From contig OX579637.1 in NCBI GenBank assembly GCA_951230915.1, positions 32,116,001 through 32,180,000 of the forward strand: a stretch of DNA of 64,000 nt, given 5' to 3'. This document shows, one piece after another, positions 23,701 to 35,700 of the stretch. Positions within the stretch are counted from its first letter, which is position 1, and each line of letters opens with the position of its first letter. The notes beneath the pieces were generated by a model. It did not search any database, was not told the DNA's origin, and saw only the letters and a list, made by a program, of their open reading frames with translations. Origin of the DNA: Antitrichia curtipendula. Taxonomy: Eukaryota; Streptophyta; Bryopsida; Hypnales; Leucodontaceae. A program made the translations under genes and the position numbers.

Positions 23701-26700
23701 CTGCACAAAACATGATAAAACTGAAATTTTCCCGTTACATGATAGATGGAAATGAAATGGTAGAATATATTATAGACAGAACACGAGAGGGAAGCAGCAG
23801 ATGCTTCATTTCGAAGAAATCTAAAGCGGCCAATGAAGTGCATTTCCATAGCAATTCAGAGACAATAGCTTCAGAGAACAAACGATGAATTATGATAATA
23901 CTTGAAAACAAACCTCAAACAAAGAGAACTCCAAGTCAAAAAGAAATATTCAAATTCATTCCGACTCAATAAGCAGCTCTAGAGAAGATCAGTAATGAGT
24001 ATCCCCGTGTGAACGAAAATACAGGAAGCATCTCTAAACAGATTATTTGAGACCTGCTCACAACCCGGTTCATGAAGATGCTTGATGCATAACCGTTCCC
24101 AACACATGCCCCTCAACATCAATCAATTATAAATAGTCTTCAATACAGAAACTACTATATTGCTACCTGAAGCAGAAGGCTAGCCGCTGGGAACTCTGGA
24201 ACATTGAGGATAGTCAGCAGATCCACAAGCAAATTTTCCACTACTCCCTTCGCATCTGCACCATCAGGGGTCTTCGGGGAAGCCCAACGCTGGAAAACAT
24301 TCTGCCAGAAGTGGCTTGTAACCTCCATTGCAGGCTCAAAACTTTTTTGAAGGTTAGCATTTCCACCATATCTTTCACCCTCAGATTTAAGCTCGGCATA
24401 CATTCCAGTGAGCGTGACACTACATTGTACCAACTGTAATATGAGTGCAGTTAATATCTGAATTTGCTTAGGTTCTTCATCTGATAAATGGTAAGACCTT
24501 AAGCTTCGTTTAGACGAAGGAATCTTCCACAGTAACATTACAATCTCCTCAATGATCAATCTACGGTGCTGCGGATAAACCTCTGATATCTGCGTAGAGA
24601 AACCAAGAATAATTAGAAATTTACAAAATAATTCAACTGGCCATGAAATACTACTATACATGCATCATGTAGAAGTAACCCGTTGATTATAGAGTAGTTT
24701 AGATATATACATGAGCACATTTGAGCCACACATAAAGCGCCAGCATACTACAGAATCTTTTGAACATGTAATAACGAGATACAGTATATATCTAACACTG
24801 ACCATGTGTCACAAGGTATTCAGATATTGGTACCTACCGTACACACTACACCAATAGCCTTCAGCTGCAACAACTGGATATTGTCAACACCAAAAGTGTC
24901 CAGCATTGTTTTCGTGAGTTGCAGAACACTACCATCCAGAAGTTTTGAAATGGGCAAAAGCTCCTTCAAGAGTGCTAGAATACTGCACAGCTTGTGCAGC
25001 ACACTTGAAACAGCAACTGACTGCCTGCTGAAATCAAAAACAAAAGGGGCCAAAAGAGAGTATAAAGTTTGTAGAATCCTTCAAAAGCCTCATAACTACA
25101 ATATTACACAAATAATAGACAACCACCATTTGAAAAAATATGAAAATGGCATTAAGACAGTAAGAACAATTGGCAACACTCGTTATATAGAAACTGACCA
25201 ACTTTTCAAACTCTTATCACCGAACAATTCCTGAAATTCAAGAAAAAGAAATAAACATTCCAGGTGTCGTTGTAGGTGCCTAAACGAGGGACAAGTCGAA
25301 ACATAAGGACTACGCTATTCCGAAGTAAAGTAGCAACTCAATGGACACCCGTAAACTCCACCAGGATACATGTTCAGTCTTACTACAACACCAGAATGTA
25401 AGCTAGTAGTCCAGTACGGACGTCCACTGGCGCTGAAAGTACAGATACACATGACGCAGAGCATCTCCGCAGGAGGGTACGACGAAATTCAACTATTGAT
25501 TCACATGGACTTAACTTAAGCTTGCCTACATTGGAAGCAGAGAGTAAAATCACATAAAATAGAAACCAGAAAACCTGGATTTGAACATTGTACGGCAAAA
25601 ATACACCCCCTTACCAGGACGCCATCTTCAATTATTTTAGTGACCACTCAAACCTAGTGTATAGTTTATTGTTGGCTCCATAAAGTCGTTTTCAAAGTCA
25701 ACAGCTAACCATACTCTAAGTATGTAGTGGGGCATAAATATTTCAAGACGGCATACTTGCAAGGGGTTGTATTTTGGTCTTTCAATGTCCAAATCCAGAT
25801 TCAGTGGTGTGTTTCATGTGATTTTCTGATGCGCTTCAATGTTTCTACCAAGGGTTCTAATTTTGTAGGATTAATAAAAAGTAGGGTCTTTTCATGGTCT
25901 TTTCTTGGAGTGAAGTAGAGCCGTAAAGGCACTGAATTAATTAGAAGCAGCTCTAACAAAATATTCAGATCACGAGCGCACACGAATGGGAGAACATATT
26001 CAATTCAATAAATCCGGAACTTAACAAGCTGTTAGATTGACTCAAGATCACGATCACATTCATTGACGTAAGATAGCTCCATTCTTCTGCACACTAGTAT
26101 CATCAAATTATACAGCATTTAAAGACTTCAAACACCAACCCTTCCGGGAGTAGTTTTGAGTTACTTTCAGCCCAACAATGCACAGCAAATAGAGGCACCG
26201 TACTTGCTTGACGCAATCTTTCTTGTCTTCGCAGGTATCTTGAACTTCCTTCGAATTTTTTTAGTAGAACTGCTTGCGTTCTGTAAGGCATGTTGAAGTT
26301 CTTCATCGTCATCTTCTGCAGATAGACAAAACAACTTCAAAATGAGCATCATACAAAATGCAAAGCAATAGTAAGTCCTCAACCAGATATGATTGCCAGG
26401 CAAAAATGCCACAAAAGTTGTGCATCTGAGGATCAAGTTGGAAGACAAGATATTCATAGTATTCTGAAAAGAATGCTTTCACCAATGCAATAGGTATTAC
26501 CATCAATTCCTCCCCCTCCAGGACCTTTATGGATCTGGCGGTAACCAGAATCAAATGCGGCAAACACACTATGGACAATCTGGAACCTTGCAAATTCAAT
26601 GATCTCGTCAATGATCTGAGGCCAAGTCCAACAGGTCACATGTAAGAAGGAAATTTTTTTGTGAAATAATTAGTGGCCATAACCGAGTACCATTATATCT

Positions 26701-29700
26701 TGAGTGACCGACGGAAGAAAACTAAATTAGAAATATACATACAATCATCACTCCAGATGACAATGGCATTTACACCTCATAGTTGTCACAAAAAATTGGG
26801 ATTACGATAGCAGATATTGACCACTTTAGACAAACTATCCATATCACAATCGTCTGGCATGCAAAGAAAACAGACAAGGCCAGATAACAACTACAGGAAC
26901 TCCGATCCACACCTCTTCCTTGTAAATCTGCTTGGCCATGCTTGGACCTGTCATTATGGTCAGTGATATTTGACCTGCCTCCAAACCTGACATCACTGAC
27001 TCATAATTCATACTCTCTCCCTGAGCATCACATGAACGACAAGGTACACCAAGTGGTGCAAACAGGAGTTTAATATGGCCATGTCAGCACAAAAACTTGA
27101 TATGTAAGTTCCAAAATCTGAGGATCCGGGAAGAACATTAAAAAGATCCCAGACATTCAAACTGGACTCTCACATCCACCAATTCTGCTCAAATTGCAGG
27201 AAGAGGGGGAAAAAAACATAGAAAATTAGTGGCTTCCGTTCTAACTCTTGCATCAACAAAAAAATGCAAGAAAAATCCAAGAATGAAAGACCACTTACAT
27301 CATCGTCTTCGCCCACCTCCCTTCTGTCAGCACGCCGAACATGCTGGGCAAGCAAGTTCAAAAGCCGTAAGTGATAATCTAAAGGAACGTTTTGGATGAT
27401 ATTCTTAGACCGCAACTGTGCAACATCTTCCCCAATGGACCTGATTTCAACTAAAGACAATAAAGTCCCTCCATCATCGCCTTCATCTTCTCCGAAAGCC
27501 TCTGTTCTTGCAAAAATCTCATCGAGTAGCTCACAGAGTTCATTAACAAGCGTCTCTGCAACAAGGTCGATTAGTTACTTGAAGTGGTGAGTCGTCTACT
27601 CGATATATATAGAATGTATAACAAAAAGGATTTGATTGAGAACCAGTGAAAAACTGTCAGATCTGAGCACATGATCAGGGTCTACAGCATTGAATAGAAC
27701 TTTAATCACAGAAACAAACAGATCCATACCCGCACTGCTCTTTGCCGGATGCAGCAACACTGTCGCTGGTAAAATGGACTGATGTCTCTTAAGCTTGGAT
27801 GTAGGGACAACTTTTCTTTGATTCCCGGTCGTTCTAGTTGCAAATGGGGACTCCTAAAAGAAGAAAAAAGATTAGCTAACATTACATGTTTAATTTAAGG
27901 TCGCCAACATAAAATACTATTCAGAGAATTTTTTATCTTATATTGGACGAGAAGTAGGCAAATGCGCACCATAACTGATACACTAGGACCTACTTTTGAT
28001 TGATCAGATACTTGCAAAATGCTTGGACCCGAATATATCGCAATGGCCTGAGACTGACGCTTCTCAACAGCAGGAATTCGCCACCCTCTTCGCATAGGCC
28101 GCCCTAAAGAGCAATAGATATATTAGACTACGGACAAATAAAAACAGAGCATACAAGCTCAAAATCATAAAATATGCAATCCATACTTTCCCGACAGAGC
28201 AAACGTAAGCTTTACAGGAATTTTAACGGTAAAGTGTATAAGCCCCGTCAACCTCTTAGGTAGACACCTTCCAACAAATTAACGCACAGAAAGTAAAGCT
28301 TGAAACTACCAAGTAGAGAATAGGAGAATGCATCGGAATCATGCTGAAGTACAGCAGCCATGAGACTGCCAACGTCCGCTGACATGTGATGATTGCCGGT
28401 TTTCTTTTCCTCACGAAGAAACCTAATTTTGAACCAACAAAGAGTCAGTTACCAAGTTACTGAGTTCGCCAAGGATTCAAGTAATACAGGATATGAACCA
28501 CGTGATGATTTTAAGTAATTCAAGTCCTTCCAGATGCAATGGATTCATTCAGAATTGATGGTATGGAATAGGCAAATCCATAACAAATTGACGACTTCAA
28601 CAGAAGAAATCGACAAACTGACTATGACGATTGAAGCAGCATCGTTTCCCATCTCTTATGAAGTGTACGACGATTTAAATAGCTTTTTGGAAATCTTGAT
28701 AAGCAACTGTAGAAGGCCAAGAGGGCTCTCAGAGACCACTGGTATACTAGTGAATGCGGATATCCTTCGGAATTCTTATGAATCTAACTGCTTTCATGGT
28801 GCAATCAAGGGTGTCATAGAGCAATTTCTAAGGCTGCGCATTCGGCATTTAAGTGCTTGAGCATATTTCATGGTATAAATGCTAAAATATCAATGAAATA
28901 TCTAATCAACGGAACCGTCAATCAATAACCAAGTTCCCTAGAGAGTATTTGATTTTCTAAGAACGATTTCGATCAAATTAGCTTGTGACAGGACCGCAGT
29001 TTCAGTTCAATAGTTCAAAGCTTGTCTAGAATTTCCGTAGAGAACGTTAGCGTAGCTAATAATGACAGCCTCAACCACCTCGCATTAGAATTCCACGCTT
29101 AAATTCTAGCATTGACCGAATGGAGATCACACTGACTCCTGATACTTTTCGAAACTCACAATGGTTTTCCCGACTCACTCAACTATGTTCTCAATACTCA
29201 AATGCGCACCATATTGCTAGCCTCCGACAGTTTCTGCAATAGACCACGAAGATTTCCATACACTTAATCGTCTTCCAAAGGCCGCTCAATTCCTGGAAAC
29301 AGATATCACTTGTGTCGCTCACGCGACCACAACATGATCATAGCCGGGAAACGGATACGGACACACTAATCGTCTGTCCGTCAGAATATCCCCAGAGTGG
29401 AAGAAGAAGAAGAATATGTCGACAATAAGTGCAACGCAATACTGACTGCTGCCATGAAGAGAGGATTTGATTAAAAAAAACTAGAAAGTGCTAAATACTT
29501 GGGTATTGCTGGAAAAGACCTAATCAAGGATTGCGAAGGGTGTGAAACTTACAAGTAACTAATATCCGTGGCCCTGAGGAGCTCAGAGATTTTTCCAGCT
29601 TGAGCGATAACATCTGCCTCGCTCTTGCACCCGACCCTACATATGACCTCGTTGTCGTCAAACAGAGAGAGCTCGTTCCTGATCGAGCCAAAACCAACCG

Positions 29701-29923
29701 GAAGCGTAACCAGGGGCAGCCACGCAGCTACATCCGTGTACGTGGTGTTCGTAAGCCTGTAGATATTCATGGTTCCGCAATCACACCCCTCCGAGTCATT
29801 CAAACTATTCTCCACATCGAAGACATTGATCATTTCGCAGCCCGTTGCCGCTTCCCTCTTGCTATGCATAATCAAGTCAATAGCACAAAGTTGAGACTGT
29901 TGCTTGGCCAAGCCTGTCTTCAA
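14761..29923 (-). CDS. SCC2: Sister chromatid cohesion protein 2 (cohesin loader SCC2/NIPBL), plant type with PHD finger, 27 exons
   Basis: Loads the cohesin ring onto chromosomes together with SCC4, in the nucleus. Exons on the - strand, high to low: 29553-29923, 28310-28422, 27970-28103, 27730-27853, 27299-27555, 26913-27020, 26501-26615, 26204-26315, 24838-25027, 24167-24589, 23125-23700, 22649-22843, 22404-22454, 21564-21722, 20773-20940, 20368-20667, 19878-20030, 19354-19523, 18968-19091, 18649-18810, 18090-18194, 17541-17762, 16789-16922, 15807-16116, 15542-15634, 15156-15287, 14761-15051. All junctions are GT-AG and phases add up with no internal stop, ending in TAA. Two starts are possible: ATG at 29923 (1,763 aa) or ATG at 29770 (1,712 aa, MNIYRLT), the latter nearer where family similarity begins. 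Length fits plant SCC2 (about 1,850). Recognisable blocks: [19 protein letters not shown] finger, [12 protein letters not shown] near the C terminus. Exact junctions of exons 3, 8 and 9 are least certain. Confidence 0.93.
16974..17223. mobile_element. Stowaway MITE, 250 bp, in an SCC2 intron
   Basis: The ends read CTGCCTCCGTCCCAGAATGA and, as reverse complement, CTCCTTCCGTCCCGAAATGA; both continue TTGTC. It is flanked by TA at 16972-16973 and 17224-17225. It sits in the intron between exons 16789-16922 and 17541-17762, clear of both splice sites, and has no open frame of note. Confidence 0.88.
20061..20240. repeat. 61-bp tandem repeat, three copies, in an SCC2 intron
   Basis: Units start at about 20061, 20122 and 20183, each beginning ATGTGGAGTA and containing AAAATTAGATGCTGTG and TAATTAAC. 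The array lies in the intron 20031-20367. Copies differ at several positions. Confidence 0.85.
23341..23500 (-). other. PHD zinc finger within SCC2
   Basis: Within the 576-base exon 23125-23700, the Cys/His pattern is CLVC, then CNGC, then WFHGDCIG, then WLCHCCLC: the Cys4-His-Cys3 order of a PHD finger, about residues 669-715 counted from the ATG at 29770. PHD fingers usually read histone H3 tails. Plant SCC2 proteins carry this finger; the yeast and animal forms do not. Confidence 0.9.
28534..28860 (+). CDS. Orphan 108-codon open frame inside SCC2 intron 1, opposite strand
   Basis: An ATG-started frame of 108 codons on the + strand, nested in the first SCC2 intron (28423-29552). Its composition looks protein-like, with charged and hydrophobic residues alternating and no low-complexity runs, but I recognise no family, promoter or splice signals. 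It could be chance, a remnant exon of an inserted gene, or a real nested gene. Confidence 0.2.
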   Translation: MQWIHSELMVWNRQIHNKLTTSTEEIDKLTMTIEAASFPISYEVYDDLNSFLEILISNCRRPRGLSETTGILVNADILRNSYESNCFHGAIKGVIEQFLRLRIRHLSA

Positions 29924-30189
29924 AGTTCGAAATCGTGGAGAAGAGACCGCGTAAACCTACTCCAAGTGCAAAACTCCACTCAAGGCCGATGTGAAGCCTA
30001 ATAAAACGCAGTTGCTTTCCAATAGCATGGAAAATCCCTTCCAGACAAAAGGCCGTCCATTTCTATACTAATAACAATTAGCAAAATAGCAATAGCAATT
30101 GCCTAAACTAGACTACCATAACCGAGGATACAAGGCAGTCACCTAACCCACCACAACTAGGGAACTATATCTCCACCTCACCCTCGCAC

Positions 30190-30760
30190 TTGCACAATGC
30201 ACATCAGCTTCTCCTAAGTGCGAAGGAAAAGGATGTTTTAACCCCTAGATATCAAGGCCTTTCTTGAACTCCTAGGAAGTTGCTCTAAATTGAACAAAAA
30301 GTCAACAATCTTTTAGTTATAACCATACAAATTCAAACTAGACATGTTAGAGATCACATAAAAAAAAGAAAACACAACAATATCGATTATGGATTGAAAG
30401 ATTATAATGTTTGGCAATGAGGGTAGTAAAAAATTACGAAAGTAATTTAAAGTCTTTCAATCCTCTTTTCACATGTCAAATCTAAAAAGTTGGTCACCAA
30501 AAAAATATGAAGTCAAAAGACCTAACATACATAACCCCAATCAATTTATGGTTTCTGAAAATATAATCTACAATTTTTAAATATGAATTTCTAATGTGAT
30601 TTTTCTCAAGATCTACTATACTTGAAGCTCATTTCTAATAGCCCTCAACACTATGGAAAGTCAAGATTGCAATGAACACCCTTGCACAAAATCTTCAATA
30701 GAAAAATCATAATTGACCATTTTCAAAATTGGATTTTTGATGCTAAAACTAAACTTCAAA
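30190..30760 (+). repeat. Dispersed repeat family D, copy 3
   Basis: Most complete match to copies 2 and 4: GATGTTTTAACCCC, TCAAGGCC, TCTAAATTGAACAAAAAGTC, TTCAAACTAGACATGTTAGA, AAGAAAACACAACAA, GATTGAAAGATTATAATG, CACATGTCAAATCTAAAA, AAAAATATGAAG, ATAACCCCAATCA and a final TCAAGATTGCAATG. It lies some 270 bases beyond the SCC2 start codon, close to where its promoter should be. Confidence 0.75.
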
Positions 30761-31875
30761 CAAAAATTCAAAAATATAATCTACTAAAAATAGCAACTTG
30801 GCTAGATTTTATTTAACTTCAAAATATTGTCTACACCAAAATTTGGTGCCTCAGGCATTTAGGAGTTAATTATGAATACTTTTTACCTAATAGCTTCCAC
30901 CCTTGTAATACTTCCAAGACTGCTCTTGAACTTCGCCAAATTCAACAACCACCAAAATCAGAAATCAAGTTGGCGGACTTATAAAATATAACCTTAATCC
31001 TCCATCTAGAAGGAGATCTCACTAGAATGTTGAATTAAACCTACACCTTAAATCAAGTTGTTTAAATCAAATTGTTTATTTGTTCTGTTTGTTTGTTTGT
31101 TATTCTAAGAGTATTTCCAGCACTGCAATTTGAAATGAGCACGCTAAAGCTCTTTTGACGTGTAACATTCTAACAACAAGCCTTACTTATTGTGCTCCAC
31201 CAACATACAACAAAATTCCAAATCTCAATACTAAAGCTGTGATTGGTCGCCTAAATTTTGGTAAAAATTTGTGTGCGCAAGTCCAATTTTAAAAATGCAA
31301 TTTACTAGTCAACCATCTTCCTTTGAAAACAACAACAAACCCTCTTTTTTCTATTCTTACCATGGCCCAAGTCAAATGGACTCACCATTGTAGGTTGAAG
31401 TACCCCAACTAATTTTTCGCAGAGCATGCATTGAAAACTAACAAGGTTGCAATTACTAGGACAGCTCCAAGCTTCCACATACCAAACCATTTACTAGAAC
31501 AGTATGGCTTGCCTTGGTAGAGATGTTCTAAGATCTCCTAGATTGTGCTTCTCCAATTGATTGTGTTTTTAGTATTGTAAAATAGCTCTCTAACAGTAGA
31601 AGAAAAATGTATCCGGCACAACCGGCTAATATGTAACTAGTGTTCTATACAACTATCCTGCAATTGTAATCCTCTCTATTAGCACCAAATCTAAAGTAAT
31701 TGTTTTTTGTCGTTGTTTTATAGCATTGATACATTGTTTTAGTTGCAAAATAGTCAATTTATAGTTGCAAAAAACAACTAGGAAACAACTACAAAAAGAT
31801 TGCAATTGTAAAATGACCATAGTTGTTTCCTAGTCACTTTCTAGTGGTATAGTAGTTGTTTCTTAGTCGTTTCCT
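30761..31875. other. Gene-poor AT-rich DNA
   Basis: No recognisable gene or repeat. Degenerate GAGATCTC strings at about 31012 and 31514 were examined and not accepted as members of the palindrome family. Confidence 0.55.
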
Positions 31876-32007
31876 GCACTAGTAGAAAATTCACCTCTTC
31901 TGTTGATTTGGTTGTATAGATTTGTTTCACTTTTCTCTTGATTTGGATAGAAATCAATAGAAAAGTGAACCAAATGAATGTGACCAAATCTAAATTTTCT
32001 AGTAGAG
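31876..32007. mobile_element. Foldback (MITE-like) element, ~130 bp
   Basis: CTAGTAGAAAATT at 31879-31891 is repeated inverted at 31993-32005. Further in, GTTTCACTTTTCT pairs with AGAAAAGTGAACC, so most of the segment can fold into one hairpin. Short TAGTTGTTTCCTAGTC-like repeats lie on both sides (31820-32070). The class is uncertain; the outer CACTAGTAGAAA is reminiscent of CACTA ends but no 3-bp target duplication is clear. Confidence 0.55.
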
Positions 32008-32670
32008 AAGCTAGTTGTTTCCTAGTCACTCTTAAATTGTACACTAGTTGTTTCTTAGTCAGTTTCTAGTTGTTTCCTAATTGCTTCCAAAGTTCTTTTC
32101 CATTTGTCTTATATTAATTGTCCTATATCAATTGTAAAGAATACTATTAGATTGGACACATAAAACGAGCATAAAACTTGTAAGTTGTTGCAATCTTATG
32201 CAATGAATTTTGTTGATAGAAGTCCAAGACTTCTACAAATTCTACAATTTGTAGATTTCTATAAAGTATAAATTTTTACAATCTATAGAAATCAAAAAAT
32301 ATTTAAAATCCAAGAAACTTAAAACCTATGAAATTGTAAAGTATCCTAAATCAATGAAATCTATTTAATACCAGTATCTGAATTTTTGAAATCTAAATTA
32401 AAAAATAGATCTGAAATTTTGAAATCTAAAATAATGTAGTTCTAAAATTGTAAAATCTAGAAAGAAGGTAGATATAAAAATTTGAAATCGACAAATCATT
32501 TATATTAATATTTTTAAATCTACAAATCTACAAGTTGCAAACAAGTCGCAAATGCATCACATATGAGGTGTAACTTTTGCAATTATTGCATTTTTTTTCT
32601 AGATTTTAGGGTGTCTACTACAACTACAAGTCTTCAAATTATCACTAGTTGCAAACTAGTCGCAAGTGTC

Positions 32671-32698
32671 CTATGCAACTGAAAAAACAGTTGCATAG
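32671..32698. repeat. Perfect hairpin, 11-bp stem, A6 loop
   Basis: CTATGCAACTG, six A, then CAGTTGCATAG. Related GTTGCAAACTAGTCGCA strings lie just upstream, suggesting a transposon end, but no partner end is convincing. Confidence 0.7.
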
Positions 32699-32739
32699 TG
32701 TAGTCACAAAAACCCTCATTTTCTTCTAATGTAATTAAA

Positions 32740-35700
32740 CAAGTTCTAAGACTTTGTGTTTTGTGGCGTTTTGACCTATAGTATAAAAGATATCAACTTT
32801 CAAGGTTTTTATAAATTAAAAAACTAAAAATTTATCCTTTTACTTTAGTTGTAACAACAATACAAGGTACACTAGTATAAGTGAAATTAACTCTACCCAT
32901 ATATTGCCCTCAATATTATATGCTACTAAAAGTGATTGTCAATTGATTCTTTATTTAGCTTTGAATTGCAAAAGTAGAGGCTTTGTACGGACAAAAGCTA
33001 TTGTGAAAAAGTTTGAGTAGTTATCTTATTTAAGAAGCAAGCATTTTTAACCCTTGAAAGATGCTAAGGTTGAAAATTATTCAATAAATGACTTCATTAT
33101 TCGTTGTAGGACTAAAATAATGCACTTGTTGGTTCAATAATTGGAGCAATTTTAGTAACTAGCTACCTTGGTTACGGATTGTTATATCCTTTTAGGGTTT
33201 AACACCAAATAGATGAAAAGAGAGATACTATTTTTTTACGACTTTTTCTATTCTAGTTCCACATATTGAGTGCAATGGAGACAAAGCCTCTTGTAACATG
33301 GCTATTTGTTTATTTTTTTACATACGTTTGAATCTTCTAAACCGTTTCACTTAAAGGAGGTTGATGTCGATGGAAAGACCTCAAGGAAGTGTTTGTACAA
33401 AGCAAGTTGCGACACGTTTCAATAGGCAAGAAAAGAGATGTTGAATTTGAAATTTCTATTTTCACTAAAAACTAGAAAATTGGTTGTAGAGAATGTTTCA
33501 GACATCTAAAAGCATTTGAAAAGCAAGTAGTTGCATCAAAACTTTTGCTATTCCTTTCACTTTTTATTTTATTTTTATTTCCACTTTGATTTTTAAATCT
33601 TACTTACAATGGGATGGCTTATAAAAAGTTGCAATGCATAGGAAGTTATAGAAGAATCCAAAAGTTTAAAAATTAGAAAAATATAATAAAACGCAATTTT
33701 GTCTTTTTTTGTAGTTGTTTTTTGGTTAATAAGAGTTAGCTTTTTTTGATAATAAGTCTGAACCCATGGTCACATGGAGCTGCTTTAACTTTGTGTATAA
33801 ATCATACTCAAGTTGGATTTCAATGTATCAAAATTGTAGACAATTAATCCAATGAAGACAAAAATAGACAATTGCAATGTCATACTACAAATGTTACACA
33901 AAACCATGTAGTTGAAATAGATGAACAACAGGAATTGAGGTTGGAGGAGAAAGTACTTTACTAAGCCTCTTATGCAATCTATGCTTATGCAAACAAAATT
34001 GATGAACAAGAAAAGCTAAGGTTGAGAGAATAAACAACTTACCAAGCACCCCATGTAGCTTGTGCACGTACTAACAAAATTGATGAATAGACACTATTAA
34101 GATCCGTTGTAGTTTAATGTACTCTAAGTACAAAACCCATGGAATTTGTATGATAATCTGCAAGATAAACAATGAAATGAGCAATGAATAAGTTTAAAAT
34201 AACTCAAACACTATGTATACATGAGCACACTAATTTTGTCAATATAATTCTCTTGTTTTTGGTAACAAGGGCAATAATGTCTCTATATGTTACGTAGGAC
34301 ATGAACATAGTTACCATAAACGTCACAAATTTTTTATTATAATTGACATGACCAAAACATGCTAAAATCTAAAATAACAATCATTTTTTGAACATGTTTT
34401 TTCTCATGTCATTAAGAACATCTTGAAAAAATTGACAATACTATGTCATGTGGAGGCCACGTGACATTTCGGCGCTACCACATTGAAGTTTTTTGCTGCC
34501 ATATGGTAATTGCATCAGTGAAGTTGTGATTGGTATTGGGCTCTCGAACATGTTTGTTTCAACATCTATTGTAATGCGTCACCTTCTTTCTCAAAACATA
34601 AACTTTGACAATGTTTTGTTCTGGCTGGGTGGAATGGGATGTTTGCTACTAATGTCCAAGCGTATTTGAGGACAACATTCTAGTCATGGTGAACTTGGAA
34701 TTTTGTATCATCTATAATGCACAAATGTTCCGTGGCACATTTTGAGAGCATGCAATATGAGTATTTCTTGTTCATTTCTTGTTGTGTATTGTAGTCCTCA
34801 AAATGTATCGTTTTTAAAGGTGTTCCTCGATGTCTATAATGAGTGTAGTGGATTGTCAACTATATTGTTGACATGCTTCCATAAGATTCACTACTAAGCA
34901 ATCAAACATATCTGAATTGACAAATAAATAGAGAATACTCTAAGATGTAAAAGTTTCATAGCCTTCATAGCTAACAAAAAAATCAATTGTTTTTTTTAGT
35001 TTCATGGGTCTTCATTCCTATTTGTTTGGAATTTTTGTTAAAAAAGTAGGAAAATTAGTTTTACATATGCTGACAATAGAAGACTTTGATACCAACTTAA
35101 TTAATGCCTACAAACATAGACATTGAACTCAAACAATATGACTCATACAAAAATTTGAGAGTTATTATCTTATGCCACACATGTACAACAATGAATGATC
35201 TATGTCAAGGTAAGAGTTTTTTCTATGCATGATTTGCAAAAGAGGCATATGGCATCTATTTCCACATGAACACGGTGCATCGACGTTAGACATGGCCAAG
35301 TCTCTAAGGTTCATACATACTTGCAAAGAAGTTGAAGTGACAGTCGCTAATTCAACCTAGGCTTTTCCATTACAAACATATGATTCTTCTACTGAATGCA
35401 TATCAACGTCACAAAAAAATATTGTCGCATTACTTGATTGCTTCCAATTGCATGGAAAAACTCTATATGATCCATTAAGTTCATTTCTATATTGAAGAGC
35501 TCTTTGAAAAATGGCTCTAACTATAAACTCCCTTTGCAAATCCAAATTGGCAACAACATAATGTTCTAGACATAATGTTCTCAATATAGAATAAAGAAAT
35601 CTAGAGTCATAATGCATGTCCACGCTTATTTTCAAGGAAAAAAACATTTACCTCATCTGTTCTTCCGATACACTGAGAACTCACCTTTGCACCATAGTAG

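Noticed and set aside
29600..30001. 133-codon open frame on the + strand
   Set aside because: Antisense of SCC2 exon 1, whose - strand reading matches the SCC2 family.
31012..31530. Two GAGATCTC/AAGATCTC strings resembling the palindrome family
   Set aside because: The arms are not complementary at the required positions and the outer ATC/GAT frame is missing; probably chance.
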